Assembly: GCA_036924085.1 (NCBI GenBank)
Contig: JAVGWX010000013.1
Span: forward strand, 48,607,465-48,671,464
Direction: 5' to 3'
DNA length: 64,000 nucleotides
From: Ariolimax columbianus
Lineage: Eukaryota > Mollusca > Gastropoda > Stylommatophora > Arionidae
Part shown: positions 33,201 to 43,966 of the stretch, piece by piece
Layout of the letters: every line of letters starts with the position of its first letter
How positions within the stretch are numbered: position 1 is the first letter of the stretch
Notes under the pieces: generated by a model
Told to the model about the DNA's origin: nothing
What the model saw: the letters and a program-made list of their open reading frames with translations, nothing else
Databases searched by the model: none
Position numbers and translations under genes: made by a program

Positions 33201-34745
33201 GGGTTGTCCAGAGGATGGTTAACTTCTGTCTCGGGCGCGGGTTTTCCAGTGGAAGGCGAACTTCTGTCTCGGGCACGGGTTGTCCAGTGGATGGCTAACT
33301 TCTGTCTCGGGCACGGGTTGTCCAGTGGATGGCTAACTTCTGTCTCGGGCACGGGTTGTCCAGTGGATGGCTAACTTCTTTCTCGGGCACGCGTTGTCCA
33401 GTGAATGGCTAACTTCTGTCTCGGGCACGGGTTGTCCAGTGGATGGCTAACTTCTGTCTCGGGCACGGGTTGTCCAGTGGATGGCTAACTTCTGTCTCGG
33501 GCACGGGTTGTCCAGTGGATGGCTAACTTCTGTCTCGGGCACGGGTTGTCCAGTGGATGGCTAACTTCTGTCTCGGGCACGGGTTGTCCAGTGGATGGCT
33601 AACTTCTGTCTCGGGCACGGGTTGTCCAGTGGATGGCTAACTTCTGTCTCAGGCATGGGATGTCCAGCGGATGGCTAACTTCTGTCTCGGGCACGGGTTG
33701 TCCAGCGGATGGCTAACTTCTGTCTCGGGCACGGGTTGTCCAGTGGATGGCTAACTTCTGTCTCGGGCACGGGTTGTCCAGTGGATGGCTAACTTCTGTC
33801 TCGGGCACGGGTTGTCCAGTGGATGGCTAACTTCTGTCTCGGGCACGGGTTGTCCAGTGGATGGCTAACTTCTGTCTCGGGCACGGGTTGTCCAGTGGAT
33901 GGCTAACTTCTGTCTCGGGCACGGGTTGTCCAGTGGATGGCTAACTTCTGTCTTGGGCACGGGTTGTCCAGTGGATGGCTAACTTCTGTCTCGGGCACGG
34001 GTTGTCCAATGGATGGCTAACTTCTGTCTCGGGCACGGGTTGTCCAGTGGATGGCTAACTTCTGTCTCGGGCACGGGTTGTCCAGTGGATGGCTAACTTC
34101 TGTCTCGGCACGGGTTGTCCAGTGGATGGCTAACTTCTGTCTCGGGCACGGGTTGTCCAGTGGATGGCTAACTTCTGTCTCGGGCACGGGTTGTCCAGTG
34201 GATGGCTAATTTCTGTTCCGGGCACTGGTTGTCCAGTGGATGGCTAACTTCTGTCTCGGGCACGGGATGTCCAGCGGATGGCGAACTTCTGTCTCGGGCA
34301 CGGGATGTCCAGCGGATGGCTAATTTCTGTCTCGGGCACTGGTTGTCCAGTGGATGGCTAACTTCTGTCTCGGGCACGGGATGTCCAGCGGATGGCTAAC
34401 TTCTGTCTCGGGCACGGGTTGTCCAATGGATGGCTAACTTCTGTCTCGGTCACGGGTTGTCCAGTGGATGGCTAATTTCTGTCTCGGGCACTGGTTGTCC
34501 AGTGGATGGCTAACTTCTATCTCGGGCACGGATTGTCCAATGGATGGCTAACTTCTGTCTCGGGCATGGGTTGTCCAGTGGATGGCTAATTTCTGTCTCG
34601 GGCACTGGTTGTCCAGTGGATGGCTAACTTCTGTCTCGGGCACGGGATGTCCAATGGATGGCTAATTTCTGTCTCAGGCACGGGTTGTCCAGTGGATGGC
34701 TAACTTCTGTTTCGGGCACGGGTTGTCCAGTGGATGGCTAACTTG
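30295..34745. repeat. 38-bp satellite, about 117 copies, with higher-order duplication
   Basis: Unit tgtctcgggcacgggttgtc plus cagtggatggctaacttc. Diagnostic variants (gttgttcag, gggcaagg, tcttgggcac, tctagggcac, gcgggttttcc) recur in the same order about 1,330 bp apart (35 units) and then 1,292 bp apart (34 units). A block of roughly 1.3 kb was therefore duplicated and one unit later lost. One unit at about 34108 lacks a base. Open frames here are repeat artefacts. Confidence 0.96.
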
Positions 34746-34759
34746 TTTGTTTTAGGATC

Positions 34760-35200
34760 GCGAGCGTGGTGCATCTTGTGGGGGGTCTGCCAGGTGGTCT
34801 TGTTTTGCCGCGCGGGTACTACAGTGTGGGTGCTGTCCTCTAGCGTTCGTCATTCCTTCTGACTATATGGCCAGCCCAGCGGTGCTTGCAGTTGTTGACG
34901 TGATGTATGACTTCCTTGACGCGTGACAATGCCCGGATGTCACTGCTGTGTAGGCCCATTTGGTACTGTTGCCTAATTGATAGACCTACGATACGACCCT
35001 TAAGCGAGGAATGTGTTGTCCATATCTGGTTCTCATCATTCATTGCCGACTTTATTTTTTTTAAATTATTATCTTTCATGTCTCGATTTCTTCACATGCG
35101 TCATCTTCAATGTTTACTTCTGGCTGTTCGTCATTTTTCTAACTCGATGAACACGTTGGTGATCTTGATGCCAATGCAAGTAAATATTTGTGTTGATACG
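34760..35200 (-). mobile_element. RTE-like LINE 3' fragment
   Basis: The minus frame reads QIWTTHSSLKGRIVGLSIRQ, LHSSDIRALSRVKEV and HRWAGHIVRRNDER, then the decayed RPPGRPPTRC block. This is the WAGHxxRxxDxRW and GRPPTRW region of RTE-like polymerases. Confidence 0.75.
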
Positions 35201-35299
35201 TTTTTCGGTGAAATCTTTTAATTGACCTGTGGAAGGTCCGTTAAGATTTGATAGATTAACGGGCCGCCCTATTAGAGGCTTTGTACACAATTTCTGTTC

Positions 35300-36015
35300 T
35301 CTGTATTATGGGACCAGACCCATAAGACAAGCAGCTGAAACCCTTAAAGACCAAAAAAAACCTGCAGAAAAGCAAGTGGTCATACTCACAGACTCCCTCT
35401 CAATGTCGGCGGCATTCAAGAACCAGCACAACCATGAATTCAGCGCTCTGGCAGACTCACTCGAATGCCTGCTCCAGTGCTTCAAGTGGATACTAGCCCC
35501 TTGCAACATCCCAGGAAACGAGGAGGCGGACAGACTCGCTAGATGGGTTTGGGGGTGGGCGGTGGATGCTACAGCTGATTGATACAGCAACCACATGCAA
35601 TGAGACAAAAACAGCCACCAAGGCAATGTACAGTGCAAAGTGGAAAAAATACCACCTTGACCACATAGAAAATGATGCCTACCACATGCTCTCCGGGTGA
35701 GACCAGGTGATCATTCACCTACTGCGCACAGGATACAACAGACTGGGATGTCGTCTATACCATAAATTCAAGATTGGTAATACGAACCTTTGTAACCGCG
35801 GCTGAGCGTCTCCTCCACACACCCCCCCCCCCCTTCCAAACAGGACTGCAGAACACATTGTGCAGGCCTGCTCGTGGTATGCCGGCAAAAGAAGTAGCAT
35901 TTGCCCTTCCCCGATAAAGCAACTGTACGGAAACGTATCCTCAAGTCGACCGCTGCCTTTATTATGGACATCGAAGAAGTGGTCTGAAGACGAACGTGGA
36001 AGATGAAGAAGAAGG
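35300..36015 (+). mobile_element. RNase-H-type LINE fragment (RNase H to 3' end)
   Basis: The plus frame 35229-35582 encodes VVILTDSLSMSAAFKNQHNH and CNIPGNEEADRLAR, the third and fourth acidic blocks of RNase H1. After stops it continues with pieces of the finger region (frames equivalent to YNRLGCRLYHKFKIGNTNLC and a C run at 35821-35833). It ends gaagatgaagaagaaggtt. It is a family distinct from 60.7 kb. Confidence 0.78.
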
Positions 36016-37069
36016 TTTTGGTAAAGTTAGTTAAAATAGGACAAATTCTAGTCAGACTCACGGACAACGGACAAATTAAAGCTTGTAAAAACATTCTGTC
36101 TGAGACAGCTTCCTGATTTTTCACATAATATGGATTTTATGTCCCAGTCTGCCTCTAACATTCTTGCCTCTCTGTGTCCTTCCTGTACTCCCTCTATCGC
36201 TCTGTCATTCACTTTGTTCCGATTTCTGGAAATAGAAGTCATTAACTCTTTTATCCCAGTAAATATCCAAAAAGGACAATGTTTCTATAGACGATAGACG
36301 AATTGTTGGATTACAGTTTAGATATAACTTTTTTTCATCAGATGGGTAATGGTTTGAAACCTGGTAAGGACTGGTGATTTCTTTCTGTCAAGAGCGAAAT
36401 CGCTATAGCATGCACACTTCGCTGAGAATTCATGGGTAAGCGGCTTATATTTCTTAGCCCTATGATTGCCTCGAGAGGAATCCAGCAATGGTATGCCCAG
36501 AAGGCTTTCAACATGTATCAATGGTGGCATGTGTCTCTCCGCTGAGTTGTAGTCTTTTACGCTAAAGAGATTTGGCTGAACTATTAGTTGTCTCTTACAA
36601 CCTGCTCTCGGTGTGGCAGTAGTCCCATTCTCGTCCATATCACATACAACATTCTTCTTCAGATACACGAGTACTGTCAATGTGACAGTGCGTATATTCT
36701 CATCTCTAACACACACATAGTCATCTGCGAAATCATTACAGCATAGCTCCGTAAAAGACTGGGGGTGACGCGGAAAAACGGTTAGTGACAGGACCTACAA
36801 CTCAAACATGGGTTCTGTTTGGATTCACGAAACAGCAAGATCGTGCCCCTTTGGTAAATAAGCTCAATTACAGTAAATTATTAATAGAGTTGGAGACATA
36901 TAACCATTAAAGGCGCAAGACACAGCTCTACGTGCCCCCACCCCACCCCCCACCCCACACATATTCGGCACCTCATGGCGGACACCTTGTCTTGAGAAAA
37001 CTGAACCGCACCTTCGCTTTAATTGGTCAGTCATCGAAGCAAATCTCTTCTCCGAATCATCATGAGAAG
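36016..37069. other. No gene recognised
   Basis: A 132-codon minus frame (36318-36716) overlaps sequence at 36545-36650 that weakly resembles Rep-1 (tattagttgtctcttacaac), so it is not called as a gene. A C-rich stretch lies at 36934-36957. Confidence 0.45.
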
Positions 37070-37598
37070 GTTAGAAAACAAAGTCAATTAGGAAGCACAT
37101 ATGGCTCAGACAAGTTTACGGCTGGACATGGGGCACGAGTAATTGTTAACATTCTTAACATGCGACATATTATTGAAAAATGTACAGAGTTTAAGGTCGA
37201 CTTACACACATGCTTCATAGACTGACTATACAGCAGCGATTGAAAGTGTGCGAAATGAAAAGCCGTGGAAAATAATGACAGACATGCGGTTTCGCGCCTG
37301 ATTCGACGGATCGAATCGTTGTACTAGGAACAATAAGAAACGGTCAGAATAGCTGGAGTGACTTCGGACTGGTTCGAGGTGCCCAAAGGACTATGACAAG
37401 GAAGCATAATTGTCCCTTATCTGCTCAATAGCTATGCAGAAAACATCATGAGAAATGTCAAGAATGACAAAGAGTATGACAAGTTTGACTCCCTCAAAAA
37501 TGAAATACCAGAACTAAGATATGGAGATGATACAGTTGTCCTCTCGATGAGTGCGCCGGGGCTGGAACAGAGGATCCAGTCAGTCAAAGGACACAGTT
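37070..37598 (+). mobile_element. RTE-like RT core fragment, cut by a SINE-A
   Basis: The plus frames give ILNMRHIIEKCTEFKVDLHT then CFID (RT motif A start). After a decayed stretch come IIVPYLLNSYAENIMRN, IPELRYGDDTVVLSMSA (YxDD box as YGDD) and GLEQRIQSVKGHS. The SINE-A begins at 37599. Stops and frameshifts are present. Confidence 0.8.
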
Positions 37599-37844
37599 GG
37601 GGACGGCATGGGCTATTGGTTAAGTGACACGGCTCACAACCAGAAGGTGCTGAGTTCGATCCCCATCACAGTACCGGCCGTTACCCCGGGGAAGCAAACC
37701 CTTAGAAAATGGAGGAAGCAGACACTTACATATAATGCATGCTGAAGTCGGATGCACTGATCCGACAGGCGCATAAATAAAAATTACAGCGCAACACACA
37801 CCGCCTTGGGAAATAGAGAAATAAGGTTAACGCAAAAAAAAAAA
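37599..37844 (+). mobile_element. SINE-A copy
   Basis: Starts ggggacggcatgggctattgg. The B-box is gttcgatcccc, the core is atgctgaagtcggatgcact and the A tail is at 37834-37844. Confidence 0.9.
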
Positions 37845-37879
37845 TTGCTGTCCGTCTTTGTCAATGAGGACTGCCGACA

Positions 37880-38290
37880 TCATCCTTGTCACAGATTTCT
37901 CTGTTGGGTCTGGGTGCGCATGTGGCTGAACAGGCCAATGCGGGAACGAAAACATCTGCTACATATCGGGCACACGAGGTTTGTAGAAGGGGATGGTGTT
38001 CCCGCTGTTCGGGATTTCCGGGTCTCGTATCTGCTCTGGGCTTTCACAACACGGTCGTCTTCACCGGTAGCTACACCCGATTTGACTGCGCTTCTCCAGT
38101 CAGATCTGTTTTGCGCAAGACATTCCCAGGTGTCGATGTCTATCTGGCAACTTTTCAGTGAGTGATTCAGACCGTCTTTAAAGCGCCACCCCTCTCTCAG
38201 CTCGCCGTAGAGGATCTTCTTTGGGAGCCGTTCGTCTGACATAGCAAACAAGATTACGTCAAGGAAATGAACATACTTCAGCCACATCAA
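37880..38290 (-). mobile_element. RTE-like LINE 3' end with terminal C2H2 finger
   Basis: The minus frame 38290-37889 is largely open: FAMSDERLPKKILYGELREG, RFKDGLNHSLKSCQIDIDTW, LAQNRSDWRSAVKSGVA, and it ends CPICSRCFRSRIGLFSHMRT. This is the standard C-terminus of one RTE-like group. The fragment at 52290 belongs to the same group on the other strand. Confidence 0.82.
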
Positions 38291-38505
38291 ACATCACAAC
38301 GGTCTAGAAAGATCTATACTGAAGGGTGTGGGACCTGGTAAAAGAGGCAGACCGAAGAGAAGATGGACATGGGATATTACATAAGTTCTGGGATTGGTGG
38401 TGACATAGGCAGGAAAGCTGGCCAGAGATCGCGAGTTTCACAGATTTGTTGTCATGAGAGGGAATTTCTGCAAAAGAGATGCCGCATGATGATGATGAGG
38501 ATGAT
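38282..38505 (+). mobile_element. RTE-like LINE 3' end with ATG/GAT tail
   Basis: The plus strand encodes HIKHHNGLERSILKGVGPGK then RGRPKRRWTWDIT, and ends in atgatgatgatgaggatgat. It is the same subfamily as 39245-39868 but in opposite orientation. Confidence 0.75.
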
Positions 38506-39118
38506 AATCTTCTCTTCTTCTTCTTCTTTGTACGCTGTCAAACGTCAACCTGTATTTTTTCGAAAAAAGCAGCGGTCATCCTAAGGCTGTCGACACTGCC
38601 ATAGAGCTTGTCTAGTGTTGCCACTGGTGATGGCCACATGTGCTTTCTGTGGTCCTCGTATGTCGGGCAGTTTTGCAGTAGATGTTCAGCGGTCATTTTC
38701 CCGGTACCACAAGTGCATTCGTCAGTGCCACCTATTTTCAGTTTGTTGAATAGATGGTACCTCAGTCTGTTGTGGCCTGTACGGAGTCTGAAGACCACGA
38801 CTTGCTATCTTCTGTTCAGCTGGTAGTAGGCATCATATTTTGTGTAGCCAGTATGCTATGTTTCCCATTTGGCCATATATCAGGCCCTAATGAACCTTTT
38901 GGACTCTTCGTAGGTCACACTAGAATCTGGTTGTGGTAGTCTTGCACCTTCTTTTGCCAGTCTGTCTGCCTCCTCGTTGCCTTGGATGTTACAGTGGGAT
39001 GGAACCCACTGTACCACTACTCTTTTTGGTGCGGACTGCTGGCATAGTTGACAGAGTACTGCCCTTATATCATTAAGTTCAGTATTTTTCTGGCTTTTTA
39101 GTGCTGTGACCACGGCCA
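38506..39118 (-). mobile_element. RT/RNase-H-type LINE 3' fragment with GAA tail
   Basis: The tail is ttcttcttcttcttt at 38508-38528. The minus strand encodes VVTALKSQKNTELNDIRAVL, VVVQWVPSHCNIQGNEEADR, FRLRTGHNRLRYHLFNKLKI and CTCGTGKMTAEHLLQNC. It is 5'-truncated inside RNase H at about 39118. It is the closest relative in the window to the 60.7-kb element outside the array. Confidence 0.88.
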
Positions 39119-39244
39119 GGGTGATGAGGATGATAATGATGTGTATATATAATTTATAATACATGACCTAGGGGTGAATGAAACGTTCGTTTCACAATTC
39201 CAACGTACTAGGTATTTATCTGAGTGTTATCGCTCCTCTGCTAA

Positions 39245-39868
39245 CGGAAAGTAATGGCAACCTCATCCTCATGTAGCACGTCGCTCCCATCACAGTCTGT
39301 CTGAAAGAAACTCGTTCCTTTGCCAAAACACCAGCCTCCGCCACAGTCAGGCTCTCCTGGATATCTTGGTGCCATCGTCTTCTTGGTTTACACCTTCCTC
39401 TTTTACCTGGCACCATACCTTCCATCACCGTTCTTTCAAGACCGTTGTGTCTCTTGATGTGACCAAAGTATTTGCATTCTCTAGCCAAAATGGAATTGAT
39501 AAACCAGTTCCCCTTTATGCTCAACTCTTGCCGAATGTCTACATTTGTTTTGTTCTCTGTCCAGGTTATTCTGACAATCTTTCTGTAACATTTTGACTCG
39601 AAGGATTCGATTCTTTGTCTAGAAGTTTTGGTAATCGTCCATGATTCACAGCCATAAGCTACCACAGGAAAAACACAGGCTCTCAAGACTTTTACTTTTA
39701 TCATTTTGTTGGTGCTCTGCCATAATTTCTTCAGGCTGTTCAGTCTCTTCATTGCCATAGTTAGTCTTCTTCTGATTTCTTTCGAGCAGTCGCCATTTTT
39801 GTCAATTCTGGAGCCCAGATATTCAAAATGTGTAACCTGATCTATTTCCTCACCACCCACTGTAAATT
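39245..39868 (-). mobile_element. RTE-like LINE 3' fragment, open for 214 codons
   Basis: The best-preserved copy of its subfamily: MGGEEIDQVTHFEYLGSRID, CSKEIRRRLTMAMKRLNSLK, VAYGCESWTITKTSRQRIES, FESKCYRKIVRITWTENKTN, CKYFGHIKRHNGLERTVMEG, MVPGKRGRCKPRRRWHQDIQ and a C-terminal SFRQTVMGA. It is 5'-truncated at about 39868 (downstream of the YADD box) and lacks the RT catalytic core. Confidence 0.87.
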
Positions 39869-39944
39869 TATGCTAACAATATGGCAACCTACCGTAAACT
39901 TATAACAGCCAAATAGGTTGGCAGTTGTAAGAAGCAACGTTCTG

Positions 39945-41060
39945 CAATGAACATGCTACTTACATATATATATCCGGATGACATAGACTTCACCAGCCAC
40001 ATCATCATCAAGGAAGCTGAGCAATACCTGAATGAGCTCAACAGCGCAAGCGAGACAGTTGGTCTAAATAAATACGCTAAAAACACAATGCATGCTGGGC
40101 TGAACAGTTTCTGTTCCTGCGAGGAAATGAGGTTTGGAACTGACTCCGTCAAAAACGTTAATTGGAATATCTACTTGGACCAAGAAATTACAAACTCTCG
40201 TGGCCTGCATAAAGAGATCTCGCGAAGGTTAGCTGCGGGGTGATTCAGCTTCAACCGCATCAAGACCGGACTTCAACAGATGAAAACCAACAAAGCCAGA
40301 GCTCACACATTCATTGCTGATACTGGTCATTCCAGCCATTGTCGCGCCTTCGCTTCGCTTCGTTCGTTCTCAATCTCCCGCTACCAAACCCTGAAAGGGC
40401 TTAAGTAACAGAATGTAGTCCAGAGTACGGAATGCGTTGTGTCGTAGTTTACAGCAAGACTGCGATATTTGCACTTTTCGGTCCAACACTTCCGACTTCA
40501 GCAAGCATTTTTTTAGTACCGGGTTAGCATTCCCTCTTCGATCCCTTCTCCTTATCCAGTCTGCCCTGCTGCAGCCTGTTAACCAGGATCACTGCATGGA
40601 GGTGTAGAATGGTCTTGGCAGCTCTGGTTCGCGTCTTTATCCCCCAGCCATTGTGTATGGCTGCGAGATGTGGAACTTACGAAAAAGTGACATGGCGCGA
40701 CTCCAAGCTACTTAACTAGCGATGGAGCGTAGAACACTGTCACTTTCACTAAGGGACCACATCTGCAACACCGCCATCAGGAGTCAAACCTGCTTCAATG
40801 ACGTCGTAGATACGGCGTTGATAGGAAAGTGCAGGTGTTCAGGCCACTTGGTACGCATGCCTGACAATAGATGGACACGTAAAGTGACGCAATGGTGGTC
40901 CTACACCTATAATCGGCGCTCCAGACGTCCACCAATGAAATGGAGAGATGGCCTTCGACATGACCTTAGTCCGGCATGGTACTTAATGGCAAAGAACAGA
41001 AACGAGTTTAGACGAGATTTGGCTACCTGGCATATGGCACATAACGTGCCTGAATGAACA
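39945..41060 (+). mobile_element. RTE-like LINE fragment (from the YxDD box) interrupted by a SINE-C
   Basis: The plus strand starts with YPDDIDFTS (a decayed YADD box). AEQYLNELNSASETVGLNKY and LHKEISRRLAAG follow, then the SINE-C. After it come PAIVYGCEMWNLRKSDMARL, MERRTLSLSLRDHICNTAIR, CRCSGHLVRMPDNRWTRKVT, RPPMKWRDGLRHDLSPAWYL and a stop. The tail is an (AT)n run. It is an apparently distinct RTE-like family from 39245. Confidence 0.87.
40343..40643 (-). mobile_element. 5'-truncated SINE-C nested in a LINE
   Basis: A perfect 11-bp target-site duplication, ccagccattgt, lies at 40332-40342 and 40644-40654. The tail side (left) is cttcgcttcgcttcgttcgt. The element's first about 60 bp are missing while the duplication is intact, as expected for target-primed reverse transcription. 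Confidence 0.93.
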
Positions 41061-41083
41061 CCAGGATTACAGTCTTATATATA

Positions 41084-41089
<6 letters not shown>

Positions 41090-41165
<76 letters not shown>
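41090..41165. repeat. (AT)n microsatellite at the LINE 3' end
   Basis: A long ta run directly after the 39945-41060 element; probably its expanded tail. Confidence 0.95.
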
Positions 41166-41169
<4 letters not shown>

Positions 41170-41895
41170 AGGGGTGTTCAATTGAAACCGGACCTAACTG
41201 CCCCAAGTGAACATATATACGATGTGCGTGATGATGTCACTTCTGATGTAAACAGCACATACCAACTTTCAAGTTTGCAAACTTTCATTATTCCCTTACT
41301 CATAGTCTCATCGGCAGACCGTTCAAAAACATGGTGGGTGTAATATGGAATCCATCCAGAGTTGATCAGCGAACGGTGAATCGGTTTCTAACAGCTAAAG
41401 AATGTCGACAAGTTGATATTCAACCCAGAATACAGGCAGTGTATGGGGACAAAAGTGTGTCGAACGTAAGCTCTGGCCACGGGCCACCCGAATCGCTGCA
41501 TCAATTTTGGCGGCCCACCTTCTGACACAACAATATGCGCCTGACCTGGTGTCGGACAATCTTCCGTTAGCTCTCGTCCTTTTTAAATATCGTTATCCAG
41601 TTCTTCACTTTTGTCTTCGACACACTTTTGTCACCATACATTGCCTGTATTCTGAGAGGAATGTCAACTGGTCGATATCCTTCAGTTGTTAAAAGCCGAA
41701 TCACCGCTCGCTGATCAACTTTGGACGGATTCCGTATCCCACCCAAGTTTGCAGCGGTCTGCTGAGGAAACTATGAGTCGAAGAATAATGAAATTTTGCA
41801 AACATGACAGTTGGTATGTGTTGTTTACATCATCATCCGCATCGTTCATATGTTCACTTGGTTCAGTTAGGTCCGGTTTCATTTGAACACACCTC
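41170..41895. mobile_element. Mariner-derived inverted-repeat (hairpin) element
   Basis: Outer ends are matching inverted repeats: ggggtgttcaattgaaaccg on the left against the reverse complement of catttgaacacacctc on the right. The match then continues inward through gacctaactg and acatatatacgatg for the whole 5' part of a mariner transposase gene. The left arm (to about 41470) encodes VDQRTVNRFLTAKECRQVDI and IQAVYGDKSVSN. The right arm (from about 41617) encodes the same helix-turn-helix region on the minus strand (DQRAVIRLLTTEGY). The arms are about 280-300 bp around a spacer of about 150 bp. No catalytic domain is present. Confidence 0.85.
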
Positions 41896-41896
<1 letters not shown>

Positions 41897-41982
<86 letters not shown>

Positions 41983-41990
41983 CAGGGAGA
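41897..41990. repeat. GT/TA/GA compound microsatellite
   Basis: Successive gt, ta and ga dinucleotide runs. Confidence 0.97.
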
Positions 41991-42653
41991 GATAAAAATA
42001 AAACCATTAAGTCCAGACCGGAGAAAATACAGATGAGAGACAAAGAAGAAAAGAGAGAAAGGGATATAACCAGCAGAAACCAACAAACAAAATCAGACTT
42101 GAGAGAAATGAAACGAGAGAGGAGAGACAGAAGTGTGAAAGAGACAGGATTAAGAAGCTTCGCTTAAAATCACTCACTCTCTGTAATTAAGCGAGCATTC
42201 TCGTTTTCAATTAATTTAGAATTAGAATATTTTCTTTATAAATCGCTGAGAGTGACTCACGTTCGTAGTTATGTCCCAGATTTATATTCCGCCCCCCCCC
42301 CCCTCTAGGCTGTTCCAATACAGTCATCCCCCAACTCTCCCCCTCCCCACTCCCTTCCCCAAACAATCTGCTCCCCCAGTCTGAGAGAGACACGCCTGCG
42401 CGCGGTGGCGATGAGCCAGGGCGACATGACACGTCTTTTTCTTTTGTTTAACTTTTATTTATCCGGGTTTTTTTTTTTGGTTTTTTTTTGAAGCACGTGA
42501 ACTTTTAGGCTTTAAATTCGTTTACAGTAATGTTTGTTCAATTTTGTCATCAACTTGTGCAACGGGGGGAGATGCCGTTTCTTTTCTTGTATCGCGCGTG
42601 TTACATTGTCTAGTGTTAAACCGTCTTGTCTACTGTATCTTACTCCTAGATTT
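41991..42653. other. No gene; low-complexity patches
   Basis: A GA-rich stretch (42030-42145), a C run at about 42291-42303, and T runs at 42470-42490. Confidence 0.5.
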
Positions 42654-43010
42654 GGCAGCGCATGAGCTGCATGTGGTCACTGACCAATAGCTGACTGCTA
42701 GCGTCAGGACCAGCGAACCAGAGCTGCCAAGACCTTTCTACACCTCCACGCGGTGATCCTGGATAACAGGCTGCAGCACGACAGACTGTTAGGGAGAAGG
42801 GATCGAAGAGGGAATGCTAACCTGGTACTCAAAAAATGCTTGCTGAAGTCGGATGTGTTGGACCGAAAGGTGCAAATATCGCAGTCAAGTTGTAAACTAT
42901 GACACAACGCATTTCGTTCTCTGGACTACATTCTGCTTCTTAATCCCTTTCAGGGTTTGGTTGCGGGAGATTGAGAATGAACGAAGCTAAGCTAAGCCAA
43001 GCCAAGCCAA
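42654..43010 (+). mobile_element. SINE-C copy
   Basis: A perfect 10-bp target-site duplication, tcctagattt, lies at 42644-42653 and 43011-43020. The copy starts ggcagcgcatgagctgc and has a tail of gctaagc/ccaagc repeats. Confidence 0.92.
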
Positions 43011-43197
43011 TCCTAGATTTAATCTCAACCAAGATCTTACGAGGAGCGTTTAAGTCAAACAGGGACTTTTTGTTCAAGTTCTGCTTGAATGGGTTATAGC
43101 CTGCTGGAACTACTATCATTAGTTAGGGGCACTTGTGTTCTATTAATTGCTAGGTGGCCCACTCGCCATGGGCCAGTCACGTGACAGATAAATAAAA

Positions 43198-43966
43198 ATG
43201 GCGGAAAACACTGTTGGTGCTTGCATGTGACAGCGTGTTGTGTTGAAGTCTCGTATGAAAGAACGCGTGTAACGTGCGGACACTTACAGAAGACTGCAAT
43301 CACAATACGGTGATGAGAAACTCAGCCGCAGTAATACATGTGAATGGTTTAAACGTTTTAGAGAAGGCCGTACATCCGTGAGTGATGATCGCAGTCGTGG
43401 TGGCTCTCAACCCACCAAAGTCATTCCTGTGAATATCCAGATTGTGGAACGCCTTATCCTGAGAAATCGACGCGTAACATGTCGCTAAATTGCACAAGAG
43501 GCAAGTTTTTCTCTGGGTAGTGCGAATACTATTATTCATCAACATTTGCATTTTCGCAAGATTAGTGCATGTTGGGTCCCAGGATAGCTTTTAGCTTCTG
43601 ACAGGCGAAGAAGAGTTAAAGTCTGCAGTGAATTGTAGGAATATTTTGACATGGAAGGGCATGGCTTTTGTATCACATCATTACATGTGACGAAACCTGG
43701 ATGCATCATTACATGTGACGAAACCTTGGTACACCATTACATGTGACGAAACCTGGGCGCATCATTACATGTGACGAAACCTGGGCATATCATTACATGG
43801 GACGAAACCTACATGCACCATTATACTCCTGAATCGAAACGAGCACCCAAGCAGTGGAAACATACACAATCACAACCATCCAACAAATTGTGGACAATTG
43901 CGTCTGCAGGTAAAGTGATGGCGAGTGTTTTCTGGGACAAACTTGGCATCAGTCATGTTCATTTTC
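43198..43966 (+). pseudogene. Mariner-family transposase, broken
   Basis: It starts at an ATG giving MAENTVGACM, then a stop. In shifted frames there follow SQYGDEKLSRSNTCEWFKRF (helix-turn-helix), GGSQPTKVIPVNIQIVERLI and the linker. The first catalytic block, ITCDETW-HHYTPESKR, has its D codon region amplified (43676-43822). Then KQWKHTQSQPSNKLWTIASA and VFWDKLGISHVHF follow. A SINE-A starts exactly where the next catalytic block should follow. There are multiple stops and frameshifts. No terminal inverted repeat was confidently identified. Confidence 0.85.
43676..43822. repeat. 28-bp minisatellite inside the mariner catalytic region, 5 copies
   Basis: Units catcattacatgtgacgaaa plus cctgggcg start near 43676, 43704, 43732, 43760 and 43788. 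Each contains the codons for the catalytic TCDET segment. The founding gene has catcattaca-like sequence both before TCDE and at HHYT, so slippage between these repeats could have created the array. Confidence 0.9.

Noticed and set aside
30295..34745. CRISPR-like array
   Set aside because: The 38-bp units are contiguous with no unique spacers, and the context is eukaryotic.
36318..36716. A 132-codon minus-strand protein
   Set aside because: It overlaps a Rep-1-like segment and has no recognised domain.
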